From: Archangium violaceum
GTDB taxonomy: Bacteria; Myxococcota; Myxococcia; Myxococcales; Myxococcaceae
DNA length: 64,000 bases
Assembly (NCBI RefSeq): GCF_016887565.1
Contig: NZ_CP069396.1
Location: 6,554,001-6,618,000, forward strand
Reading direction: 5' to 3'
The position numbers and the translations under genes are program-made. Below are positions 57,091 through 64,000 of this stretch, piece by piece. Positions within the stretch are counted from its first letter, which is position 1. Each line of letters begins with the position of its first letter. The notes under the pieces were generated by a model, which saw nothing but the letters and a program-made list of their open reading frames with translations, had not been told where the DNA came from and searched no databases.

Positions 57091-59040
57091 TCATCCGCCC
57101 AGCATCCCCGGCAGCTTGTCCACGAGACCGAGGTGGCCGGCGGCGAACTCCAGCATGCGCCGCTCCTTGCGGTCGATCCGCCCATCCACGAGCGCCATCT
57201 CGACGAGGTTGCGCAGGAAGACCTCGGCCTCGGGCGTGCCGCGCTGGACGAGCCGGGTGAAGAGCTGGGGACCCGTGTTGAGGGCCATCTCCACGTTGCT
57301 CCAGGGGACGCTCCAGCGGCGCGCGCACAGCTCGAGCAGCTTGCGCTCGGCGGAGTCCACGGTGCCGTCGGCCGACGCGAGCGCGGCCATCATGTAGAGC
57401 AGGCGCTGGCGCTCCTGGGGATCGGCGATGACGTCATCCACCGGCCCCTGTACGAGCCCCGGCACCTCGATGGGCTGCCTGCGCTTCGCGGTCCTCCGGG
57501 CGGTGGCCCCGGCGAAGCGCCGCTGCTCGCGGGCATCCCAGGACTCGAACGGATCCGCGGAGGCGAGCACCCAGTCCCGCTCACCGCTGCCGAGGGAGGT
57601 GCCGCAGTAGTCGCAGGTGATGGCGGCCGAGTCCGTGAGGGGCGCGTTGCACTGGGGGCACCGGTTGGTGGACATGCCGTTGTCCGTGTTGGTGCGAGCG
57701 CCGTGCTTGCGCAGCAGCGTGAAGACCCAGCGCTGGGGAACCGTCGGCAGGGAAGGGGGGCGCTCGTCGAGGGGACCCATGCCCATGCGGGCGCTCCAGC
57801 GCACCTCCACGTGCGCCTTGTCGAAGCCCTGGGGGTCCACCTCGAAGCTCCGGGTGATGACGCCGCCCACGGCGCACTCGAGGAACACCTTGCGCCGGCC
57901 CTGCCGGGAGAGCGAGCCCAGCTCCTCGTCCAGCCGGCCGATGGCGTCGGCGCTGGCCACCTTGTGCAGCGCCTGCGTGGTGCCCCGGCTCTGCGCGTCG
58001 ATCCACTTCCAGAACAGCAGGGAGGTGCGGTCCTCGAGGATCTCCAGGTTGAGGGCCGGGTCGGCCTCACGGGCCTCGAGCAGGTGGTCCACCTGGGCGT
58101 GGTGGCGCACGTGCTCGATGCCCTGGGTGATCTCCGAGAGCGTCCAGTCGTAGTTGCCCGAGTTGACGATGGCGCCGCAGTACTCGCAGCGGTTGGCGGC
58201 GCCGCCCTTGTACGGAGCGCCGCAGTTGGGGCACTTGCCCTGGAAGAGATCCTCGCCGACGCGCGTCTGGACCCCGGGCTTGCGCACGAAGGACCAGACC
58301 TCGGTGAAGGCCTCCAGCGGGGCGCGCTTCGCGGCGGTGATTGCCTCGGCCTCGGAGGCGGAGGCGGCCACGTCGGCATCTCGCATCCGGGCGCGCACGC
58401 GCAGGTGCACCGTGTCGAACCACTGGCTCTGATCCAGCCCGATGAGCTGCACGTCCAGCACCTGGATGTCGGTGATGGCGTCACGCACGCCCTGGGCGGC
58501 CATGAGCTGGAGCTGGACGTCGAAGCGCTGGTAGGTGGCGTCCGACAGGAACGGCCGCACGGGAGACATGTCCCGCTTGAACCAGGCGTCCTGCAGCTCC
58601 AGGAAGAGCTTGCGCGTCTTGTCGAGCAGGGCCTGGAGCTCGAATTGAGGATCCTTGAGACGGAGCGCGTTGACCCAGCCCTGGACGTCCCTGGAGGAGA
58701 CCGTGGTGCGCTGCTCGGCCTCGCGCTGCTGGAAGGCCCTCTTCGTGGCGCCCGTGGGGTGGACGTTGCGCCGGTAGAAGAACCAGCCGGCCACGCAGAT
58801 GCCGATCAGCGGCAGCATCACCTGGGGGTACCGGATGGTGAGCCGTACCAGCAGCTCGAAGAACTCGAGGAGGAGCCAGAACGGAATGCCGCCCCCACCC
58901 CCGTCGTCATCGGAGGAGGGGGAGCTGTAGTGCTCGCCACCTCCACCGCGCGCGAGGGCCAGGAGGGGGACGAGCAGGACGAGGCCCGGAAGGAGCCAGG
59001 GGGCCAGACGGGCGAGGGAGCGGTTCGACGCGGTGCGCAT
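57091..59040 (-). CDS. Tim44-like membrane protein with two zinc ribbons and TerB-like tail
   Basis: A 649-residue protein with TM segments or signal at about 12-30 and 52-90, an intervening acidic/Gly loop (DDDGGGGG), then a Tim44-like domain (about 115-260; AWFKRDMSPVRPFLSDATYQRF). A CxxC/CxxC zinc ribbon follows (Cys270, 273, 285, 288), then a second Tim44-like region and a second ribbon (Cys461, 464, 476, 479). The C-terminus (about 535-640) is TerB-like (LASADGTVDSAERKLLELC, LVDGRIDRKERRML, acidic EF-like turns). The duplicated domain-plus-ribbon layout is unusual. Function unknown; a role at the inner membrane is likely. No good ribosome site precedes ATG 59040. Confidence 0.75.
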   Translation of the reverse strand: MRTASNRSLARLAPWLLPGLVLLVPLLALARGGGGEHYSSPSSDDDGGGGGIPFWLLLEFFELLVRLTIRYPQVMLPLIGICVAGWFFYRRNVHPTGATKRAFQQREAEQRTTVSSRDVQGWVNALRLKDPQFELQALLDKTRKLFLELQDAWFKRDMSPVRPFLSDATYQRFDVQLQLMAAQGVRDAITDIQVLDVQLIGLDQSQWFDTVHLRVRARMRDADVAASASEAEAITAAKRAPLEAFTEVWSFVRKPGVQTRVGEDLFQGKCPNCGAPYKGGAANRCEYCGAIVNSGNYDWTLSEITQGIEHVRHHAQVDHLLEAREADPALNLEILEDRTSLLFWKWIDAQSRGTTQALHKVASADAIGRLDEELGSLSRQGRRKVFLECAVGGVITRSFEVDPQGFDKAHVEVRWSARMGMGPLDERPPSLPTVPQRWVFTLLRKHGARTNTDNGMSTNRCPQCNAPLTDSAAITCDYCGTSLGSGERDWVLASADPFESWDAREQRRFAGATARRTAKRRQPIEVPGLVQGPVDDVIADPQERQRLLYMMAALASADGTVDSAERKLLELCARRWSVPWSNVEMALNTGPQLFTRLVQRGTPEAEVFLRNLVEMALVDGRIDRKERRMLEFAAGHLGLVDKLPGMLGG

Positions 59041-59142
59041 CGGGAGAAAGAGTAACCGTTTCCGCCTTGTCAGGCCCGAGGAGTCGCCGCAGGCTGGGGG
59101 CTCGAATGGTGGCCCGGTGTAGGGGCCGGTAAGGGAGGGAAC

Positions 59143-59919
59143 ATGGCGGAATTCAAGGTCGACGCACGAGGACCCATCGAGATCTGGACCATCGACGGAG
59201 AGGGGCGGCGCAACGCCATCAGCCGGGCCATGCTGAAGGAGCTGGAGGAGATGGTGGCGCGCGTCTCGCGGGGTCACGACACGCGAGCGGTGGTGATCAC
59301 CGGGGCGGGGGACAAGGCGTTCTGCGCGGGGGCGGATCTGAAGGAGCGCTCGACGATGGGCGAGCCCGAGGTGCGCGCCTTCCTGGACGGGCTGCGGCGC
59401 ACGTTCCGGGCCATCGAGAAGAGCGACTGCGTGTTCATCGCGGCGGTCAACGGGGCGGCGTTCGGCGGAGGGACGGAGCTGGCGCTCTCGTGCGACCTGC
59501 GGGTGGCGGCACCAGCGGCCGAGCTGGGGCTGACGGAGGTGAAGCTGGGCATCATCCCCGGGGGCGGTGGAACGCAGCGGTTGACGCGGCTGGTGGGGCC
59601 GGGGCGGGCGAAGGATCTCATCCTCACCGGAAGGCGCGTGAACGCGGCGGAGGCCTTCAGCATCGGGCTGGTGAACCGGCTGGCGCCGGAGGGGCACCTG
59701 CTGGACACGGCGTACTCCATGGCGGAGAGCATCGTGGAGAACGCGCCGATCGCGGTGGCCACGGCCAAGCACGCCATCGACGAGGGCATGTCACTGGAGC
59801 TGGACGAGGCGCTCGCACTGGAGCTGCGGCAGTACGAGAAGGTGCTCGCCACGGAGGACCGGCTGGAGGGCCTCAAGGCCTTCGCCGAGAAGCGCAAGCC
59901 CGTCTACAAGGGGCGCTGA
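59143..59919 (+). CDS. Enoyl-CoA hydratase/isomerase family (methylglutaconyl-CoA hydratase-like)
   Basis: A 258-residue crotonase adding water to an enoyl-CoA. The oxyanion loop is CAGADL (61-66) and [14 protein letters not shown]. Both catalytic acids are present, Glu112 and Glu132, consistent with hydratase activity. [19 protein letters not shown] resembles human AUH/methylglutaconyl-CoA hydratase, which would fit leucine catabolism, but general enoyl-CoA hydratases share much of this. GGGAGGG lies 5 nt before the ATG. The stop lies 6 bp before the tRNA-like helix at 59926. Confidence 0.88.
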   Translation: MAEFKVDARGPIEIWTIDGEGRRNAISRAMLKELEEMVARVSRGHDTRAVVITGAGDKAFCAGADLKERSTMGEPEVRAFLDGLRRTFRAIEKSDCVFIAAVNGAAFGGGTELALSCDLRVAAPAAELGLTEVKLGIIPGGGGTQRLTRLVGPGRAKDLILTGRRVNAAEAFSIGLVNRLAPEGHLLDTAYSMAESIVENAPIAVATAKHAIDEGMSLELDEALALELRQYEKVLATEDRLEGLKAFAEKRKPVYKGR

Positions 59920-59925
59920 GAGGGG

Positions 59926-59960
59926 CGGGGAGACAGGTTCAAATCCTGTCTCCCCGACCA
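59926..59960 (+). other. tRNA minihelix-like sequence (acceptor stem joined to T-arm, ACCA end)
   Basis: Seven nt CGGGGAG (59926-59932) pair perfectly with CTCCCCG (59950-59956). Directly inside, ACAGG (59933-59937) pairs with CCTGT (59945-59949) around the T-loop TTCAAAT. The helix ends in discriminator A plus CCA (59957-59960). This is exactly a tRNA without D- and anticodon arms. It may be a deleted tRNA, an attachment-site remnant or a functional tRNA mimic. Unlike the two tRNA-Ala genes here, CCA is encoded. Confidence 0.75.
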
Positions 59961-60745
59961 TGCGCCCGCGTCCGAGTGGCTGTCTTCTTCCCAGCGCTCC
60001 GCTTTCTGGCCGGTGCGGGCTTCGACTTCGCGGCCTCCATCGCCTTCCGGGCCTCGGTCTTCTCGCCTTTGCGGAGCGCGAGCGCCGCGGCGATCCACTC
60101 CGGCGCGTAGCTCGAGGTGCAGCCCTTCGGGACCGGTCGCGGGTCCCACCGGCCGAGGCGTTCGCCGATGGCGATGGCCTCCGAGGTGTACGCGGGCAGG
60201 TGGAGGCCGATCCAGACCAGGCAGAAGTTGATGCCCTCCTTCACCCGGTACGGCGCGTCCGGCAGCTCACGCTCGATGCGCGCGAGCGCCGCGCCAACGT
60301 CGAGATCCTTCGCGAGTCCGCGCGCGATGCGCCCGGCGAGGATCTTCCATCCGGCGCGGCGAGGAAGCTCCGCGCTGCCATCCCTCCATCTTTCCTGGAG
60401 GCGCTCGGCGATGGGCGCTGCCACGAACACGCGTCCGACGAGCTCGTCGACCAGGGTCGGATTGGAGAGCGGCTCGAGGAGCCCGCGCGCCTCTTTCTCG
60501 GTGAGCGCCGCGGGTTCGAGCAGCATACACGCGAGGATCCGCGCCTCGTGATTTCCGGTCGCCCACAGCTCCAGGCCGAGCGCGTGGTTTGTCCCGAGCG
60601 CCGCTGCGAGAGCACGGATCTTCCCGAGGAGTACGCCGAAGACGTTGTCGCCCGCACCGTCGCGCACGTATCGCTGGCGCAGCTTCTCGTCGCCCTGGCT
60701 CTCGAGCTGCTTCATCACCTGGGAAAGCGTCATCGGTCTCGGCAT
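59939..60745 (-). CDS. AlkD-like DNA alkylation repair protein
   Basis: A 268-residue helical protein of the AlkD/ARM-repeat glycosylase family, which would excise alkylated bases. The pattern GLELWATGNHEARILACMLL near residue 50 and the HEAT-like repeats to about 235 are typical. The C-terminus is Lys/Arg-rich, with a stop codon that falls inside the T-loop of the tRNA-like helix (59939-59941), so its last ~6 residues come from that sequence. ATG 60745 has GAGGTG about 8 nt upstream; ATG 60733 is also possible. The gene is isolated and convergent with the hydratase gene. Confidence 0.8.
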   Translation of the reverse strand: MPRPMTLSQVMKQLESQGDEKLRQRYVRDGAGDNVFGVLLGKIRALAAALGTNHALGLELWATGNHEARILACMLLEPAALTEKEARGLLEPLSNPTLVDELVGRVFVAAPIAERLQERWRDGSAELPRRAGWKILAGRIARGLAKDLDVGAALARIERELPDAPYRVKEGINFCLVWIGLHLPAYTSEAIAIGERLGRWDPRPVPKGCTSSYAPEWIAAALALRKGEKTEARKAMEAAKSKPAPARKRSAGKKTATRTRAHGRGDRI

Positions 60746-60816
60746 GCGGGAACACCTCGGCGGATGGATGAGGGAAGGGAGGAAGGGTCGAGCCTGGGAC
60801 GTATAGAACGGGAACG

Positions 60817-62865
60817 TCAAGGCTTGCCGGAAGCCTGTGCCGCCTGCTTCTCGAAGACGTAGCGCTGCTGGGGCAGCTCGAGCACGAGCGTGGTGCCCCC
60901 CGCCTCCTGCTTGGACTGGAAATCGAAGCCGGCCAGGGGCGGGTCCATCAGGATGAGCGTGCGCGAGCCGTCGTTCTCCTGCTTCTCGCCCACGCTGCTG
61001 CGCCACTCGCCCGCGTCGAACACCGCGCCCGCGCCCTCGACGCGCAGGGTGACGCGCCCGAGGCCCTCGTTGTGCCAGGTGCCGGCCAGCGTCTTCAGCC
61101 ACTCCAGGTCCGGCTTCACGCGGATGTCGGCCATCCCCTTCTCGAGCTGCTCGCGCCGGTTCTTCAGGGCGAAGTCGAGCTGGGTGCGCGCCTCGTCGCG
61201 GCCGTCGAAGAGGAGCTCCAGGAACTTGCGGCGGACGGCGCTGCGGAAGGGGCCATCGCCCTGGACGTTGGTGAGGAGGACGACGCCCACGTTGGCATCG
61301 GGCAGGAAGAACATGTTCGAGCTGAAGCCCAGCGTGTTGCCGCCGTGGTGGATGAGGCGGGCGCCGTGGTCCTCGCCCACCATGAGCCCGAGCCCGTAGC
61401 TCATCGTGTCGGACATCTTCACCTGGGGCTCGCGGCGCGCGAGCAGGTTGGCCTCGGAGACGAGCTGCTGGCCCTCGGGTGTGCGGCCCTTGGAGAGCTC
61501 GAGCATCACGTAGCGCTCCATGTCCCGGAGGTTGGACCAGGCGCCGCCTGCGGGGCGGACGGGGACGACGGCCTCTTCGACGGACAGGGGCAGGGGCACG
61601 TATTCGAACGTCGCCGTCATCCCGTGCGGCGAGGCGTGCTCGAGCTTCGCGGCGCGGGCGAAGTCGAAGGTGGTGGACTTCATGCCGAGCGCATCGAAGA
61701 CGCGCGTCTGCATCACGCGGTCATACGCCTGGCCGAGCGGGAGCCCGGGCTCGGCGGCGTGCGCGGCCATGTAGCCACCGGCCGTCACCATGGGGTTGCT
61801 GTACTGGTACGTCTCGCCGATGCGGGTGGTGGGCTTCATCCGGCGCATCTCGGAGATGCGCTGCTCGCCGGTGACGCCCGCGTACTCGAAGAGCATCTCC
61901 ATGTCCTGGCGGGGCATGCCGGTGCACGCGCACACGGTGTTCTGCACGGTGAGCTTCTTCGTCACCTCGGCATCGGCGAGCGAGAAGTCGGGCAGGAGCT
62001 GGGTTGCCGGGGTCTTCCAGGTGAAGAGGCCCTCGTCCACCAGGCGCGCCATCATCAGCGTGGTGAGCGACTTGCTCGTGGAGCCGATGAGGAAGAGCGT
62101 CCGCGGCGTCACGGGCTCCGGCTTGCCGAGCTCCCGCACCCCGAAGCCCTTCTCGTAGAGGACCTGATTGCCCTGGACGACGGCGACGGCCACACCCGGA
62201 ATCTTCATCGTCGCGCGAGCCTGCTCGAGGAAGGACTCGAAGGACCGGAGCCGCTCGGGGGTGAGGGGAAGCGGGGCCTTTCCGGCGAAGGACTCCTCGG
62301 AGAGCCGGGCGGACTTGAAGCCGAGGAGGACCTGATTGGCCTGGGCACCGCGGCGCTCCATGGCGGCGGCGGCACCATCCAGGAGGATGACGTAGTTGGT
62401 GTCACCCTTGCGCCGCGCGAGGCCGACGATGACGCGCGACTCCTGCGCGGGAGGCTCGTAGGTGTTCTGGAAGACCTCGTCCCAGCCGTCCTGCGCGGGC
62501 GGGTGGGCCGAGTGCATCACGGGAAGGGCGAAGCCGGGCTGGGTCTGCTTCCAGGCCTCGGCGAGAGCGCGCTCGGCGGACGGGCCGGGCACCTCCAGCA
62601 GGGTGAGACGGAGCTGCCGCTCGGGGTCCTCGAGCAGCAGACGGCCCTGGTCCTCGGTGACGTACCACCCGGCGGACACGGTGAAGGGCGTGCTCGAGGC
62701 CGTCTTCATGGGCGTGGCCGCGTCGAGCTTCAGGGCCTGGACGGTGGTGGGCGAGGGCGCGGGAGCGGTGGCCTGGGGCGCCGGGGCGGAGGAGGGTGGA
62801 GCGGCGGTGGTCGTCGCCGCGGTACACGAGGTGAGCAGCAGAAGGGGAAGGGCGCCCAGGCGCAT
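60817..62865 (-). CDS. Serine beta-lactamase-like lipoprotein (class C/PBP fold)
   Basis: A 682-residue lipoprotein (signal MRLGALPLLLLTSC, lipobox LTSC, Cys14). An N-terminal domain of about 190 residues is unique. The beta-lactamase-related fold (about 195-560) has SxxK in GSTSKSL (Ser262, Lys265), Tyr-x-Asn in YQYSNPM, and HHGGNTLG in place of KTG. The C-terminal ~110 residues form a beta domain. Members act as esterases, DD-peptidases or D-amino-acid peptidases; true beta-lactamase activity is only one option. GGAG lies 11-12 nt before ATG 62865; the frame is open to 62970. It lies 124 bp after the MBL gene in the same direction. Confidence 0.85.
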   Translation of the reverse strand: MRLGALPLLLLTSCTAATTTAAPPSSAPAPQATAPAPSPTTVQALKLDAATPMKTASSTPFTVSAGWYVTEDQGRLLLEDPERQLRLTLLEVPGPSAERALAEAWKQTQPGFALPVMHSAHPPAQDGWDEVFQNTYEPPAQESRVIVGLARRKGDTNYVILLDGAAAAMERRGAQANQVLLGFKSARLSEESFAGKAPLPLTPERLRSFESFLEQARATMKIPGVAVAVVQGNQVLYEKGFGVRELGKPEPVTPRTLFLIGSTSKSLTTLMMARLVDEGLFTWKTPATQLLPDFSLADAEVTKKLTVQNTVCACTGMPRQDMEMLFEYAGVTGEQRISEMRRMKPTTRIGETYQYSNPMVTAGGYMAAHAAEPGLPLGQAYDRVMQTRVFDALGMKSTTFDFARAAKLEHASPHGMTATFEYVPLPLSVEEAVVPVRPAGGAWSNLRDMERYVMLELSKGRTPEGQQLVSEANLLARREPQVKMSDTMSYGLGLMVGEDHGARLIHHGGNTLGFSSNMFFLPDANVGVVLLTNVQGDGPFRSAVRRKFLELLFDGRDEARTQLDFALKNRREQLEKGMADIRVKPDLEWLKTLAGTWHNEGLGRVTLRVEGAGAVFDAGEWRSSVGEKQENDGSRTLILMDPPLAGFDFQSKQEAGGTTLVLELPQQRYVFEKQAAQASGKP

Positions 62866-62971
62866 GTGCAGGAATCTCCGGATAGAAAGACTGCTTCGGC
62901 GGCCTCGCCCAGAACGAACGAGCGGGAATCCGATTGCGTCCGATCGAATCGTGGCGCCCCCCATCCTCACT

Positions 62972-62987
62972 CCGCGGTCCGCCGCGG
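62972..62987 (-). terminator. Short GC hairpin after the MBL gene
   Basis: CCGCGG TCCG CCGCGG, 2 bp past the MBL stop codon. No T-run; a weak candidate for termination or RNA protection. Confidence 0.3.
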
Positions 62988-62989
62988 GG

Positions 62990-63967
62990 TTACTGCTTCG
63001 TGGTGTAGTTGGCCGGGACGTAGACGTAGCCCTTGCCCTCGGACCTCACGTGGCCGAGGCCCGGGAACGAGACGTGGGCCAGGCCCACCCAGTAGCCCTG
63101 CTTCGCCGCGTCGGCGAGGGCCTTCTTGCGCTGGGCCGCCGCCGCCTTCGAGTCAACGTCGAACTGGACGGTCACCGACGGCTCGGGGAACTGCACCGCC
63201 GCCACGTGCAACAGGTCTCCCCACAGCATCAGCTTCTGGCCCTTGCTCTCCACGGCGTAGTTGCTGTGGCCGGGGGTGTGGCCGAAGGTCGTGATGGCCT
63301 TGATGCCAGGCACCAGCTCGGTGTCACCCTCGAAGGGCTCGAGCTTGTCCGCCGTGGCGTACGGGGTCAGCATCGCCGTGGCGTTCTGGAACCCCGACTG
63401 CGCCTCAGCGGGCGCCTTCTTCATGTTGTCGGCGCTCATCCAGTAGTCCGCCTCGGCCTTGGCCAGATGCACGGTGGCGTTCGGGAAGGTCCGCTTGTCC
63501 CCGGTCATCAGCCCGCCCATGTGATCCGGGTGCAGGTGGGTGATGAACACGGCGTCGATCTGCTCCGGCTGATAGCCGGCCGCCTTCAGGTTCGCCAGCA
63601 GCTTGCCGAGCGTCGGGCCATAGAGGTTGCCAGCGCCCGTATCCACCAGCACCAGCTGGGAGCCGGTGTTGATGAGGAAGGCATTGAACGAGCTCTCCAC
63701 GGGCGTCTTGAGGAACGCGCGCGCGAACGCCTTCTCCACCTGGGCGGGCTTGATGTTGGTCAGCATCTTGTCCAGAGGCAATTCGAGGGTGCCATCGGAC
63801 AGGGCGGTGATCTCGAAGTCGCCCAGCATCATGCGGTAGTAGCCCGGCGCCTGGGTCTTGACCTGGGGCGCGGCGGCCTGCGCGGTGGTGGGCACGAGCG
63901 CGGCGCCGCTCGCGGCGGTGAGGACCGCGGCGACCGCGGCACGCCAGGGGAAGGTACGCAGCTTCAT
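62990..63967 (-). CDS. Exported metallo-beta-lactamase-fold hydrolase
   Basis: A 325-residue protein with a Sec signal peptide (AAVLTAASGAALVPTTAQA-A). The dinuclear zinc motif THLHPDHMGG (HxHxDH) is followed by a His in GHTPGH and an Asp in WGDLLH, completing the ligands. The layout (ALSDGTLELP, NAFLINTGSQLVLVDTG) matches the MBL hydrolase group that includes AHL-lactonase-like and methyl-parathion-hydrolase-like enzymes. It acts outside the cytoplasm; the substrate is unknown. ATG 63967 follows GGAG about 7 nt upstream. Confidence 0.9.
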   Translation of the reverse strand: MKLRTFPWRAAVAAVLTAASGAALVPTTAQAAAPQVKTQAPGYYRMMLGDFEITALSDGTLELPLDKMLTNIKPAQVEKAFARAFLKTPVESSFNAFLINTGSQLVLVDTGAGNLYGPTLGKLLANLKAAGYQPEQIDAVFITHLHPDHMGGLMTGDKRTFPNATVHLAKAEADYWMSADNMKKAPAEAQSGFQNATAMLTPYATADKLEPFEGDTELVPGIKAITTFGHTPGHSNYAVESKGQKLMLWGDLLHVAAVQFPEPSVTVQFDVDSKAAAAQRKKALADAAKQGYWVGLAHVSFPGLGHVRSEGKGYVYVPANYTTKQ

Positions 63968-64000
63968 CGGGTGTCTCCAGGTTGGGGATGGATCCGCCCG

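Noticed and set aside
59926-59960. tRNA-like helix as a complete tRNA gene
   Set aside because: No D-arm or anticodon arm exists between the acceptor 5' strand and the T-stem, and nothing upstream can supply them; it is reported as a minihelix only.

Overview
The window looks like chromosomal DNA of a myxobacterium, most likely of the Cystobacter/Archangium/Myxococcus side of the group. The evidence is very high GC with G/C in third codon positions, many eukaryotic-type Ser/Thr kinases, an FHA-GAF sigma-54 activator, a kinase/DUF2381 pair of a kind known from myxobacteria, GlnRS with a C-terminal YqeY-like domain, and many lipoproteins. I see no phage, transposase, CRISPR array or rRNA. Coding density is high and no clear frameshift was found.

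Layout. 0-5.7 kb: a coiled-coil protein, two identical tRNA-Ala(GGC) genes each with its own terminator, a prenyl diphosphate synthase, class I fructose-bisphosphate aldolase, and a TolC-like plus MlaC-like envelope pair. 5.7-13.5 kb: a divergent lipid locus. Leftward run a serine-palmitoyltransferase-like enzyme and a GNAT acyltransferase. Rightward run an RND/MMPL exporter, a PAP2 enzyme with an Aur1/IPC-synthase-like signature, and an aminotransferase. I read this as a candidate bacterial ceramide / ceramide-phosphoinositol locus. 13.6-17.7 kb: a split B12-dependent acyl-CoA mutase whose substrate-site residues (Phe and Gln) match isobutyryl-CoA mutase, with a methyltransferase gene and a large inverted repeat between its subunits, then HMG-CoA lyase. 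17.7-27.6 kb: a MepA/LysM lipoprotein, a large C45-type hydrolase with M1-peptidase-like C-terminus, then signalling genes (EBP, Cys-rich lipoprotein, Ser/Thr kinase, TPR-like membrane protein).

27.8-37.3 kb: GlnRS, an MFS transporter, a porin, a secreted HExxH metalloprotease with six FG-GAP-like repeats, then SUKH, PlsC-type acyltransferase and ADP-ribosylglycohydrolase genes. 37.3-44.5 kb: polyol utilisation (xylulokinase, a mannitol/arabinitol-type dehydrogenase and a complete ABC importer). 44.6-49.9 kb: cytochrome P450, a Ser/Thr kinase with an extracytoplasmic domain, DUF2381 protein, beta carbonic anhydrase. 50-64 kb: a methyltransferase, a MEDS sensor plus hybrid histidine kinase, TPR and DUF4331 secreted proteins, a Tim44-like zinc-ribbon membrane protein, an enoyl-CoA hydratase, an AlkD-type repair protein, a serine beta-lactamase-like lipoprotein and a secreted MBL hydrolase.

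The most unusual items are a perfect 35-nt tRNA minihelix (acceptor stem fused directly to a T-arm, ending ACCA) at 59926-59960, which also supplies the stop codon of the AlkD-type gene; the candidate sphingolipid divergon; and the isobutyryl-CoA mutase signature. All functional statements rest on motif reading by eye, since no database search was possible.
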